7,250 nucleotides of DNA from Pseudomonadota bacterium (GTDB taxonomy: Bacteria; Pseudomonadota; Alphaproteobacteria; UBA2136; UBA6156): positions 1 to 7,250 of the forward strand of contig RFNJ01000136.1 in assembly GCA_009927255.1 (NCBI GenBank), given 5' to 3'. This document shows positions 1-5,506 of the stretch, one piece after another; position 1 is the first letter of the stretch; each line of letters starts with the position of its first letter. The translations under genes and the position numbers were made by a program. Below the pieces are notes generated by a model. The model was given only the letters and a program-made list of their open reading frames with translations, searched no databases and was not told where the DNA came from.

Positions 1-66
1 CCCCGAGATTGGGTTGGGCGCCCCGATTTTTTGATAGAAAAAAATCGGCCCAACCGCACCTCGGGG
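1..66. repeat. Large imperfect palindrome (stem-loop) at the window edge
   Basis: Three stacked arms pair with each other: 1-7 with 60-66 (7 bp), 12-19 with 48-55 (8 bp, GGTTGGGC/GCCCAACC), and 24-32 with 39-47 (9 bp, CGATTTTTT/AAAAAATCG). The apical loop is 33-38. There is a 4-nt bulge at 20-23 and an internal loop (8-11 against 56-59). The T-run and A-run in the upper stem would give a U-rich segment on either strand. A bidirectional terminator for a gene left of the window is therefore possible, but the T-run lies inside the stem rather than after it. It could also be a small palindromic intergenic repeat whose left end is outside the window. Pairing is seen directly; function is inferred. 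Confidence 0.6.
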
Positions 67-143
67 TGACGTCCCACGGGTGGTGCGACTTTTTGATTTA
101 TTTAGGAAAATGTGAAAATGATTGGTTGTGTTTGTGAAAAGCC

Positions 144-173
144 TTGACGGTAGGGGGGAAAGCGGGGTATTGG
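144..173 (+). promoter_or_regulatory. Candidate sigma-70-type promoter of rpmE
   Basis: TTGACG at 144-149, within CTTGACGG, is a good -35 box. With an 18-bp spacer the -10 would be TATTGG at 168-173, a 3-of-6 match. A better-looking TATAAC lies at 179-184 but is 29 bp from this -35. A small GGGG/CCCC hairpin (164-167 with 174-177) overlaps the proposed -10 region. The -35 is convincing and the -10 is not. Confidence 0.4.
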
Positions 174-210
174 CCCCTTATAACGTGATGAAATGTGAGA
201 GGATAGGCCT

Positions 211-429
211 ATGAAACCCAATATTCACCCGGTTTATAACATGATTGATGTGCAGATGACCGATGGCAGCGTGTATAAGACCCGCACCACTTGGGGCGCC
301 GAGGGTGACAAGCTGCAGCTGGTGATTGACCCGAAAAACCACCCGGCCTACACCGGTGAGCGTCGCAACATTGACACCATGGGGCGGATTGATAAGTTTA
401 AGAAGAAGTATGCTTCGGCGGCGAAGTAG
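211..429 (+). CDS. rpmE: 50S ribosomal protein L31 (zinc-independent, C- type)
   Basis: This 72-residue protein is L31, a component of the large ribosomal subunit that helps bridge the two subunits. The N-terminal MKPNIHP, the central TRTTWG, the HPAYTG motif (HPxxTG is the family hallmark) and a basic C-terminal tail (KFKKKY) identify it. The zinc-binding cysteines of the C+ form (as in E. coli RpmE) are absent; there is no cysteine in the protein. That matches the L31 form known from alphaproteobacteria, so it is probably the normal housekeeping copy and not a zinc-starvation paralogue. AGAGGA at 198-203 is a good ribosome-binding site 7 bp before the ATG. A terminator follows within 20 bp of the stop, so the gene appears monocistronic. 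Its base composition is more balanced (little G/C strand skew) than that of the flagellar genes to the right. Confidence 0.96.
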   Translation: MKPNIHPVYNMIDVQMTDGSVYKTRTTWGAEGDKLQLVIDPKNHPAYTGERRNIDTMGRIDKFKKKYASAAK

Positions 430-446
430 GTTGAGTATGTTTGAGG

Positions 447-466
447 GCCCCTTTGGGGGCTTTTTT
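447..466 (+). terminator. Rho-independent terminator of rpmE
   Basis: GCCCC (447-451), a TTTG loop and GGGGC (456-460) form a 5-bp all-GC stem, followed directly by six T (461-466). It starts 18 bp after the rpmE stop codon. The short but GC-only stem and clean T tract make this a standard intrinsic terminator. Confidence 0.85.
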
Positions 467-621
467 GTTTGGATTTATAAGAGGTTTCATTTTGTTCTTG
501 TGTGGTTATGGGTTGGGTAAGCCCCCCGTGGTTCCCTACCCCCATGGGAACCTTTGGTGTGGGTATGAGTTGGGTGTTCATGGGGGTGGGATGACGGCTG
601 CGCCGTCTTTGCATAGCGATG
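467..621. other. Gene-free spacer with several stem-loops
   Basis: No credible coding region lies between the two terminators; the open frames crossing this stretch also run through terminator hairpins and lack a ribosome-binding site. Inverted repeats seen: GGTTCCC 530-536 with GGGAACC 546-552; a competing 11-bp pairing of 536-546 with 579-589 (one G-U); and GACGGC 593-598 with GCCGTC 602-607 (3-nt loop), followed by TTT. The first two cannot form together because they share bases 536 and 546. A structured small RNA ending at the 622-654 terminator is possible, but I see no convincing promoter for one. Confidence 0.35.
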
Positions 622-654
622 GCAAAACCCCCGCTTTTGTGGCGGGGGTTTTGC
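622..654. terminator. Strong bidirectional terminator between convergent genes
   Basis: GCAAAACCCCCGC (622-634) pairs perfectly with GCGGGGGTTTTGC (642-654): a 13-bp stem with a 7-nt loop. On both strands the 3' arm reads GGGGGTTTTGC, so RNA from either side would end in a GC-rich stem with a U-run in its 3' arm. It lies 23 bp past the stop of the minus-strand gene at 678-1034 and is a second barrier to read-through from rpmE. Confidence 0.8.
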
Positions 655-677
655 TGATTGTTTCTGGCTGGCCGAGG

Positions 678-1034
678 TTAGGTGGCTTGAGCCGGTGCGT
701 CTGCCGCCAGTTCTTGGCGGCGGGCGCGGATTTCGGCCAAGGTTTCTAGCTTGACCTGCGGCCACTTGGTGAGGGCATAGGCATACAGCGAGCCGACACC
801 ATACCTACGCTGCATTTTTTGGAGCACTACCTTGAGACAGAGGGGGTGATTGCGCGTGATGCAGCGGAGAGCCATCACGAACAGCTCTTGTTCGTGCTTT
901 TGGCATAGCCGTTCGCTGTGGAGCCAGAGCAGCCAGCGCAGACGCCATGGTTGGTTATGGCGAATGGCGCGGATGACTGCGCGCTCGGCCGAGTTACGGA
1001 AAATGTACCTGCGGAGCAGGGTTCTGAGGAGCAT
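678..1034 (-). CDS. Small basic protein of unknown function
   Basis: The product has 118 residues and I do not recognise it. It is rich in arginine, especially in the first 65 residues, and has four tryptophans (three at about residues 30-37 in the segment PWRLRWLLWLH). Predicted secondary structure looks all-helical, with leucine/arginine amphipathic stretches; the pattern at about residues 18-75 vaguely resembles helix-pair repeats such as ankyrin, but no consensus is met. The C-terminus is Ala-rich. No signal peptide or clear membrane span is seen. Support for a real gene: an ATG start with GGAG (1041-1044) 6 bp upstream, a strong terminator just past the stop, and no better frame on either strand. 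It lies 96 bp downstream of cheW on the same strand and could be read through from it or from its own promoter. Unlike cheW, its DNA shows no G-rich skew on the + strand. Confidence 0.65.
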   Translation of the reverse strand: MLLRTLLRRYIFRNSAERAVIRAIRHNQPWRLRWLLWLHSERLCQKHEQELFVMALRCITRNHPLCLKVVLQKMQRRYGVGSLYAYALTKWPQVKLETLAEIRARRQELAADAPAQAT

Positions 1035-1089
1035 GGTGATCTCCGTAGGATTAAGAAGTCAGTAAGATGGATGGATTACATCCGTGGGC

Positions 1090-1118
1090 TGCGTAGAGCC
1101 ATTATGTGTGAGTGTCAA
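1090..1118 (-). promoter_or_regulatory. Weak candidate promoter for the 678-1034 gene
   Basis: On the minus strand a perfect -35 hexamer TTGACA (1118 down to 1113) lies just past the cheW stop codon. The hexamer 17 bp further on is TACGCA (1095-1090), a poor -10. A small inverted repeat, GGATG (1069-1073) with CATCC (1079-1083), follows between this site and the start codon. Only the -35 box is good, so the call is tentative. Confidence 0.3.
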
Positions 1119-1130
1119 GCACTTATTATA

Positions 1131-1637
1131 TCAGGCGGCGCGTTCGAGGGCTTTGATTTCTTCGGTGTTGAAGACTTTGCGCATGTCGATGTGGACGATC
1201 ATTTTGTCTTCGTGGTTGCTGATACCTTTGATGTATTCGCTGCCGATGCTGCCTGCCACCAAACTGGGGGGTGGGTTGATGGTGTCGGATGGGATGCGTT
1301 CGACTTCGCGGACGGCGTCGACGATCATGCCCAAGACCAATCCTGCGCCGAGTTCGGCGACGATGATGCGGCTGTCGTCAGTCGCTGCTTGGCTGGACAG
1401 GCCGAAGCGTTTGCGGAGGTCGACCACTGGGATAATTTGCCCGCGGAGGTTGATGACGCCTTCCACAAAACCGGGGGCTTGCGGGACGGGGGTGATGGTG
1501 GTCATGCGGATGATTTCGCGGACATCCAGAATGGGCAGGGCGAAGACTTCGCCGTAGAGTTCGAACGTGACCAATTGCTGGAGCTGGGCCAGGGATTCGG
1601 TTTTGTTACGGTTGGCTGTGGCGGATTGATTGAGCAT
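1131..1637 (-). CDS. cheW: Chemotaxis coupling protein CheW
   Basis: CheW is a cytoplasmic scaffold that links methyl-accepting chemoreceptors to the histidine kinase CheA. The 168-residue length is usual for the family, and a single CheW domain covers about residues 20-155. Diagnostic segments in order: LVTFELYGEVFALPI (22-36), GVINLRGQIIPVVDL (60-74, with the conserved Arg65 of the NLRG motif), DSRIIVAE (88-95), MIVDAVREV (104-112) and a C-terminal EYIKGI (134-139). The ATG at 1637 is preceded by AAAGG 6 bp upstream. The N-terminal 18 residues are polar and non-conserved. It is divergent from fliI across 91 bp. No cheA, cheY or cheB is in the window, so the rest of the system lies elsewhere; cheR is 2.8 kb away on the same strand but not in the same operon. 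Confidence 0.95.
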   Translation of the reverse strand: MLNQSATANRNKTESLAQLQQLVTFELYGEVFALPILDVREIIRMTTITPVPQAPGFVEGVINLRGQIIPVVDLRKRFGLSSQAATDDSRIIVAELGAGLVLGMIVDAVREVERIPSDTINPPPSLVAGSIGSEYIKGISNHEDKMIVHIDMRKVFNTEEIKALERAA

Positions 1638-1670
1638 GGGCAGCCTTTGGGCTTGTTGTTATTTTTTATG

Positions 1671-1699
1671 AGTGTATCGGGTGCGGCGGGGATGGGCAA
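1671..1699 (-). promoter_or_regulatory. Candidate sigma-70-type promoter of cheW
   Basis: Read on the minus strand, TTGCCC (1699-1694) and TACACT (1676-1671) are separated by exactly 17 bp, each matching the consensus at 4 of 6 positions. The -10 box lies 33 bp before the cheW start codon. I saw no clear sigma-54 or matching + strand promoter for fliI in the same 91-bp gap. GGATGGGC occurs twice (1690-1697 and 1719-1726), the second copy overlapping the fliI ribosome-binding site. Confidence 0.4.
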
Positions 1700-1728
1700 T
1701 AGGCAGTGGGCTATGGCAGGATGGGCTT

Positions 1729-3081
1729 GTGGAATTGGAGCAACTGCCAGATTTGATCGCCCAACTTGGTGCTTTGCGCCTTGCCCAGCCTTATGGCCGC
1801 GTGGTGGGGGTGGAGGGATTGGTGGTACAGGTGGCAGGTTTGGGCGAGGTGGCGGTGGGCAGCCGCTGCAAGATTGTGGACAGCGATGCGGCATTGCTGC
1901 CGCATGGTGTGATGTTTGAGAGGATGGGTGAGGTGGTGGGCTATAGCAATGGGGTGGCGCTGCTGATGCCCTATGGCGGGATGGATGGGATTGGGCCGGG
2001 GAAGCGGGTTTATCCGGACACCAGCCAGCCCACGGTGCGGGTGAACCATAGCTGGATTGGGCGGGTGGTGAATGGTTTGGGTGTTCCGCTGGATGGGCGG
2101 GGGCCGTTGGCCAATGTGGGGGGGCAGGAGTTGCTTTTGAAGGCGAATCCGCCGCCAGCGTTTCAGCGCAAAATGGTGGGGCCGAAGTTGGATACCGGGG
2201 TGCGGGTGATGAACACCATGTTGCCGCTGTGCGAGGGGCAGCGCTTGGGGATTTTTGCGGGCAGTGGCGTGGGCAAGAGTGTGCTGATGGGGATGCTGGC
2301 GCAGCACAGCAATGCGGAAGTGACGGTGATTGGGTTGATTGGTGAGCGAGGGAAGGAGCTGAATGAGTTTATCACCGAGCAGCTGGGGCCGCAGGGGCTG
2401 GCGCGCAGTGTGGTGATTACGGCGACGGGGGATGAGCCGCCGTTGATTCGAAGGATGGCGGCGTATTTGACGCTGACGGTGGCGGAGTATTTTCGGGATT
2501 GCGGGTTTAAGGTTTTGTTGATGATGGACAGCGTGACGCGCCTTGCCCAAGCGCAGCGCGAGATTGGGCTGGCGAGTGGTGAGCCGCCGACCACGCGGGG
2601 CTATACGCCCAGTGTGTTTGCCGAGCTGCCGCGCTTGCTGGAGCGGGCGGGGCCAGGGGTGGGGAAGGGGAGTATTTCGGGCATTTTTACGGTGCTGGTG
2701 GAAGGCAGCGACATGGAAGAACCGGTGGCGGATGCGGTGCGCGGGATTTTGGACGGGCACGTGGTGTTGAGCAGGGCGATGGCGGAGCGCGGGCATTTCC
2801 CTGCCGTGGACGTGCTGAAAAGTGTGAGCCGGATGGTGCCGAAGTGTTTGACGCCAGAGGAAAACAAACTGGTGATGCGGGTGCGGCAGGTGATGAGTGC
2901 TTATGAGGATATGGCGGAGTTGATTCGGCTGGGGGCCTATGCAGCGGGGAGCGATGCGCAGGTGGATATGGCGATTAAGTTGATGCCGGAATTGACGGCG
3001 TTTTTGCGGCAGGCGCCGACGGAAAAAACCAGCATGGGGGATAGTTTTGGGAAGTTGGCGGCGATTGTGCGGGATGTGTAG
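1729..3081 (+). CDS. fliI: Flagellum-specific ATPase FliI (type III export)
   Basis: FliI hydrolyses ATP at the cytoplasmic face of the flagellar type III export gate and helps unload chaperones from export substrates; it is related to F1-ATPase beta subunits. Visible motifs, numbered from the GTG at 1729 (450 residues): Walker A AGSGVGKS (177-184, Lys183), the GERGKE motif with the likely catalytic Glu206, Walker B VLLMMD (262-267, Asp267), PSVFAELPRLLERAG, and the ATPase alpha/beta signature PAVDVLKSVS (358-367), which fits the P-[SAP]-[LIV]-[DNH]-x3-S-x-S pattern exactly. I chose the GTG at 1729 because AGGA sits 7 bp upstream and the protein then begins VELEQLPDL. A GTG at 1672 in the same frame would add 19 residues (WAIGSGLWQ and neighbours) that do not look like a FliI N-terminus and would overlap the cheW promoter. 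fliJ follows 60 bp downstream. Confidence 0.97.
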   Translation: MELEQLPDLIAQLGALRLAQPYGRVVGVEGLVVQVAGLGEVAVGSRCKIVDSDAALLPHGVMFERMGEVVGYSNGVALLMPYGGMDGIGPGKRVYPDTSQPTVRVNHSWIGRVVNGLGVPLDGRGPLANVGGQELLLKANPPPAFQRKMVGPKLDTGVRVMNTMLPLCEGQRLGIFAGSGVGKSVLMGMLAQHSNAEVTVIGLIGERGKELNEFITEQLGPQGLARSVVITATGDEPPLIRRMAAYLTLTVAEYFRDCGFKVLLMMDSVTRLAQAQREIGLASGEPPTTRGYTPSVFAELPRLLERAGPGVGKGSISGIFTVLVEGSDMEEPVADAVRGILDGHVVLSRAMAERGHFPAVDVLKSVSRMVPKCLTPEENKLVMRVRQVMSAYEDMAELIRLGAYAAGSDAQVDMAIKLMPELTAFLRQAPTEKTSMGDSFGKLAAIVRDV

Positions 3082-3086
3082 CCGGA

Positions 3087-3125
3087 TGACAGGATTACCG
3101 GATGGCCGGGTGACCGGATTACAGG
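3087..3125 (+). repeat. Imperfect direct repeat in the fliI-fliJ spacer
   Basis: TGACAGGATTACCGG (3087-3101) recurs as TGACCGGATTACAGG (3111-3125), with 13 of 15 bases matching and a 24-bp period. CCGGATG also occurs twice nearby (3082-3088 and 3098-3104). The repeats fill most of the 60-bp spacer and end at the purine-rich stretch before fliJ. Confidence 0.6.
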
Positions 3126-3141
3126 GGGATAGGGTTATTAG

Positions 3142-3570
3142 ATGACCAAGACTTTGGTGACTTTGAAGAAATTGGCCAACCGCAAGGTGGAGGATTTGGA
3201 GCAGAATTTGGCGGCGGTGCGGCAGGGGATTGGGCAGGTGAAGGTAGCGCTGGTACGCAATGCAGAGGAGATGGTGCGGGCGGGGGTTCAGGCGGCGGAA
3301 GGTGCTGATTTGATGATGATGCAGGCTGCGCAGGGGTTTATCCAGCGCCTTAAAGTGGAGCGGGCGAAGTTGGATGGGCTGTTGGCGCAGGGGCAAGCGC
3401 GTGAGCAGGACGTTTTGGCCGCGCTGCGCGTGGCTTTTATGGAGCGGGAGCGGTATGATATTCTGCACCAGCGGCGCGAGGCGGAGCGCAAGAAAAGCTT
3501 GGCGAAAAAGGCCCAAGATGGGCTGGATGAGATTGGTGGGCGAGTGGGTGCGGCGGTGGAAAAAACTTGA
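3142..3570 (+). CDS. fliJ: Flagellar export protein FliJ
   Basis: FliJ is the coiled-coil stalk of the flagellar type III ATPase. It inserts into the FliI hexamer like F1 gamma, contacts the FlhA export gate, and escorts some chaperones. The 142-residue length is typical. The sequence is almost entirely charged helix, with heptad-like stretches at about residues 5-45 (LKKLANRKVEDLEQNLAAV) and 65-125, and an Arg/Lys/Glu-rich segment near the end (RREAERKKSLAKK). The family is poorly conserved, so the call rests on size, coiled-coil character and position directly after fliI. The ATG at 3142 has AGGG at 3131-3134 as its nearest ribosome-binding site and a longer AGGGGGAT further out (3123-3130). 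A terminator follows, so fliI-fliJ appears to be a closed two-gene unit. Confidence 0.88.
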   Translation: MTKTLVTLKKLANRKVEDLEQNLAAVRQGIGQVKVALVRNAEEMVRAGVQAAEGADLMMMQAAQGFIQRLKVERAKLDGLLAQGQAREQDVLAALRVAFMERERYDILHQRREAERKKSLAKKAQDGLDEIGGRVGAAVEKT

Positions 3571-3604
3571 CTTTTGCCACGGAATGGGGTAGGGTTTATT
3601 CAGT

Positions 3605-3627
3605 ATCGCCACTTGGGCGATTTTTTT
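3605..3627 (+). terminator. Rho-independent terminator after fliJ
   Basis: ATCGCC (3605-3610), loop ACTTG and GGCGAT (3616-3621) form a 6-bp stem followed by six T (3622-3627). It lies 35 bp past the fliJ stop and 30 bp before the next start codon, separating the fliIJ unit from the genes that follow. Confidence 0.8.
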
Positions 3628-3656
3628 GTTAGGATGATAGGGAGGGAGAATGAGAA

Positions 3657-4019
3657 ATGGCACGATATTGGTTGATTGGGTTGGTTTTGCTGGTTGTGGG
3701 GGGAGCGGGTGTTTGGCTGCGAGGGGAATATATGGCGCATACGCAGGAGTTGTTTATGCAGGGGCTGGCGTATTCGGGCGGTGATGGACAGGTGGCGGCT
3801 GACCCGAAGCGCGGATTTGCCTTGCTTTTGCAGGCGGCTGAGCGTGGCCATGCCGATGCGATGATGCTGGTTGCTTTGGATTATGAATTGGGGGGTGGGG
3901 CGCCTTACCAAAGCTTGGCGGAGGCGGAGAAGTGGTATCGGCGGGCGGCGGAATTGGAGCAACCAGAAGCAAAAGATAAAGTTTTACAATATGAAGGATT
4001 AAAAAATGGGAAAATTTAA
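3657..4019 (+). CDS. Short membrane-anchored Sel1-like repeat protein
   Basis: The 120-residue protein starts with a hydrophobic segment, residues 4-21 (YWLIGLVLLVVGGAGVWL), that is either a signal anchor or an uncleaved signal peptide; no clear cleavage site is seen. After a polar linker come one and a half Sel1-like (TPR-type) helical hairpins: about 49-84, with DPKRGFALLLQAAERGHADA, and about 87-106, with EAEKWYRRAAELEQPEA. The pattern of A-x-x-x-Y/L and G-H-x-x-A residues is the usual Sel1 one. Such repeats mediate protein-protein contacts, so a periplasm-facing adaptor is plausible but inferred. The ribosome-binding site AGGGAGGGAG (3639-3648) is strong. The last 18 or so residues (KDKVLQYEGLKNGKI) are encoded by abruptly AT-rich DNA and lie outside the repeat, and the gene overlaps the next one by 14 bp. 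It follows the fliJ terminator, so it is probably transcribed separately from fliIJ. Confidence 0.75.
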   Translation: MARYWLIGLVLLVVGGAGVWLRGEYMAHTQELFMQGLAYSGGDGQVAADPKRGFALLLQAAERGHADAMMLVALDYELGGGAPYQSLAEAEKWYRRAAELEQPEAKDKVLQYEGLKNGKI

Positions 4020-4422
4020 GTGGGGGTTTGCGGGTGATGAAGTAAGTGGCGCAGTTGATGCTGCAGGTGATGTAGCTGAGATTTGGCTGATTGAACGTAA
4101 AATACGTGAGGATTTGCAAGAACATGATTTAACAGATGATGAAGTGAAAGAATTGCGTGATGCTTATGTTTTGGAAGATGAATATGAGGGAAGCGTTCAT
4201 GTTTTTAGAGATGTTAACAATAAAATAAGAGAGAGAAATGGTAAGCCGAAATTAAGGACGTCTCAGGAAATTTTGGATGAAGCTAAGAAGAAAAAGAAAG
4301 AAGAAGACCAAACCCAGATTTTATCTGTACCTAACCAGAAATTACCACAAGATGTTGGTTCGGAACGTGATGTTAAACCAACAACGGTTCCTAAGCCTTC
4401 GTTGCTTGATTATTACAGATAG
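4006..4422 (+). CDS. Hypothetical charged protein in an AT-rich block
   Basis: I do not recognise this 138-residue protein. It is hydrophilic and strongly charged: an acidic helical region (residues 31-62, with DLTDDEVKELRDAYVLEDEY), a middle segment with HVFRDVNNKIRERNGKPK (65-82), a lysine/glutamate run DEAKKKKKEED (91-101) and a Pro/Thr-rich tail ending LLDYYR. There is no signal peptide, membrane span or cysteine. The start is supported by AAGGA (3994-3998) 7 bp before the ATG, inside the end of the preceding gene; the 14-bp overlap suggests coupled translation with the Sel1-like gene. A hand count of 4201-4260 gives 19 G+C of 60 (32%), against about 60% in fliI and fliK, which points to recent acquisition or relaxed selection. 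It converges on cheR, the two stop codons being 6 bp apart, and no terminator is visible between them. Confidence 0.7.
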   Translation: MGKFKWGFAGDEVSGAVDAAGDVAEIWLIERKIREDLQEHDLTDDEVKELRDAYVLEDEYEGSVHVFRDVNNKIRERNGKPKLRTSQEILDEAKKKKKEEDQTQILSVPNQKLPQDVGSERDVKPTTVPKPSLLDYYR

Positions 4423-4428
4423 TTACTT

Positions 4429-5388
4429 TTAGTATTTGGGGGTGCCGGGGGGGGCTTTGGTGTAGGCGATGGCGGCGCTGTGGGTTTTATCGGGGCGGAT
4501 GATGTGGCGCTGGCTGTAGACGTTTTCGCTGTGGCCGAGCAGGATGAAGCCGTCGTCGTGCAGGTTATTGGCGAGGTTGGTGATGGCTTTTTCTTTGCTT
4601 TTTTCGTCAAAATAAATGAGGACGTTGCGGCAGAAGATGATATCGAACTTGCCGAGCAGAGTGGTGCGGTTGCTATCAAGCATGTTGTCTTCGCGGAAGG
4701 AGCAGAGGCTTTTGATTTCGGGCTTGATTGTCCAGGTTTCGGAGTTGGTGGTGGCTTCGGTTCCGTGGGTGAAAAATTGCTGGAGCAGGGCTGGGGGAAT
4801 GTTGCGGACGTTGTATTTACGGTAGACGCCGGCGCGGGCTTTTTCGACGGCGTCGTGGCAGATGTCGGTGCCGATGAGTTCGAATTGTAAATCTTTGCCG
4901 AATTGGCCCATGTCTTTGAGCATCAATGCAAGGGTGTAGAGTTCGTCGCCGGTGCTGGACGCGGCGCTCCAGATGCGGAATTTGGGTGCGCGTTGGGCGC
5001 GGCGGGCGGCGAGGAGGGGGGTGAGGATTTTTTCGCGGAAGTATTGGAGTTGGGGTTCGTGGCGGAAAAAGAAGGTTTCGTTGATGGTGATTTCATCGAC
5101 CAGGAAGCCATATTCGGTGCGGCCACTGGGGCTTTCGAGGTGTTTGAGATAATCATCAAACCCTTTTAAACCAAGAGCTTGGGCGCGGTTGTCGAGCTTG
5201 CTGGCCATGAAGTAGGATTTGTTGGCTTCGAAGCGCATGCCGGAGAGGTCGTAGATGATGGTGGCGAATTTTTGGAATTGATTATCAGTAAGTTGGGGGC
5301 GATTGCTGGCGTTGGCGGCGGCGATGGCAGCCGTGGCCGGGGCGGCCGGTGCAGGAGAGGCAATAGGTTTTTGCAAGGCTTCGGCCAT
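4429..5388 (-). CDS. cheR: Chemoreceptor glutamate methyltransferase CheR
   Basis: CheR transfers methyl groups from S-adenosylmethionine to glutamates on chemoreceptors, allowing adaptation; CheB reverses this. The protein has 319 residues. An Ala/Pro-rich leader (about 8-28) precedes the helical N-terminal domain (about 33-95) and the SAM-dependent methyltransferase domain (about 100-312). Signature segments are ITINETFFFR (100-109), WSAASSTGDELYTLAL (140-155), GTDICHDAVEKARAGVY (173-189), FDIIFCRNVLIYF (248-260) and LLGHSEN (283-289). The SAM-binding loop is slightly unusual: STGDELYT where most relatives read STGEEPYS. The ATG at 5388 is the first start after an in-frame stop, but it lacks a clear Shine-Dalgarno sequence. 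No pentapeptide receptor-docking feature or TPR extension is present. It lies 140 bp downstream of the fliK-like gene on the same strand. Confidence 0.95.
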   Translation of the reverse strand: MAEALQKPIASPAPAAPATAAIAAANASNRPQLTDNQFQKFATIIYDLSGMRFEANKSYFMASKLDNRAQALGLKGFDDYLKHLESPSGRTEYGFLVDEITINETFFFRHEPQLQYFREKILTPLLAARRAQRAPKFRIWSAASSTGDELYTLALMLKDMGQFGKDLQFELIGTDICHDAVEKARAGVYRKYNVRNIPPALLQQFFTHGTEATTNSETWTIKPEIKSLCSFREDNMLDSNRTTLLGKFDIIFCRNVLIYFDEKSKEKAITNLANNLHDDGFILLGHSENVYSQRHIIRPDKTHSAAIAYTKAPPGTPKY

Positions 5389-5393
5389 TGGCG

Positions 5394-5430
5394 CAAGGTG
5401 CTGGATTTGTGCGCTTTTTACAAGGTGCTG
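5394..5430. repeat. 10-bp direct repeat just upstream of cheR
   Basis: CAAGGTGCTG occurs at 5394-5403 and again at 5421-5430, 27 bp apart, the nearer copy lying 5 bp before the cheR start codon. The copies occupy the place where a ribosome-binding site would be expected. They could be a binding site pair, or the residue of a small duplication. Confidence 0.45.
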
Positions 5431-5460
5431 CGGCTGGTTTGGCGGTGGGGGTGTGGCTTT

Positions 5461-5490
5461 CAGAAATCAGAACTCAGACATCAGAAACCA
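5461..5490. repeat. Short TCAGA-type tandem repeats
   Basis: Four imperfect copies of a CAGA-centred unit (CAGAAAT, CAGAACT, CAGACAT, CAGAAAC) occur in a row between cheR and the fliK-like gene. The unit is about 7-8 bp. Nothing indicates a function beyond a local tandem array. Confidence 0.5.
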
Positions 5491-5506
5491 GGGGTTAGAG
5501 ATTTTT

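Noticed and set aside
61..100. A possible second terminator (GTC...GAC then TTTTT) near 71-96
   Set aside because: The inner bases do not pair without several mismatches or bulges, so the stem is too weak to call.
441..749. A 102-codon + strand open frame with hydrophobic segments
   Set aside because: It runs through both terminator hairpins and into the antisense of the 678-1034 gene, and it starts inside the rpmE terminator.
1715..1730. A possible sigma-54 promoter (TGGCA...TTG) before fliI
   Set aside because: The spacing between the GG and GC elements is two bases short, and the site overlaps the ribosome-binding site and start codon.
918..1919. A 333-codon + strand open frame over cheW and the fliI start
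   Set aside because: It is the antisense of cheW, with Asp/Phe/Val/Gly-rich low-information sequence, and it crosses two gene boundaries. No ribosome-binding site was seen.
1711..3663. A 650-codon open frame on the minus strand opposite fliI and fliJ
   Set aside because: Its translation is a His/Pro/Gln/Arg-rich mixture without any domain, as expected from the complement of G-rich fliI codons. FliI on the other strand has complete catalytic motifs.
4423..4428. A terminator between the unknown ORF and cheR
   Set aside because: The gap is only 6 bp, and no inverted repeat with a T-run was found in or around it.
4480..5169. Plus-strand open frames opposite cheR
   Set aside because: They are Val/Asp/Gly/Phe-rich shadows of cheR codons; the CheR motifs on the minus strand are unambiguous.
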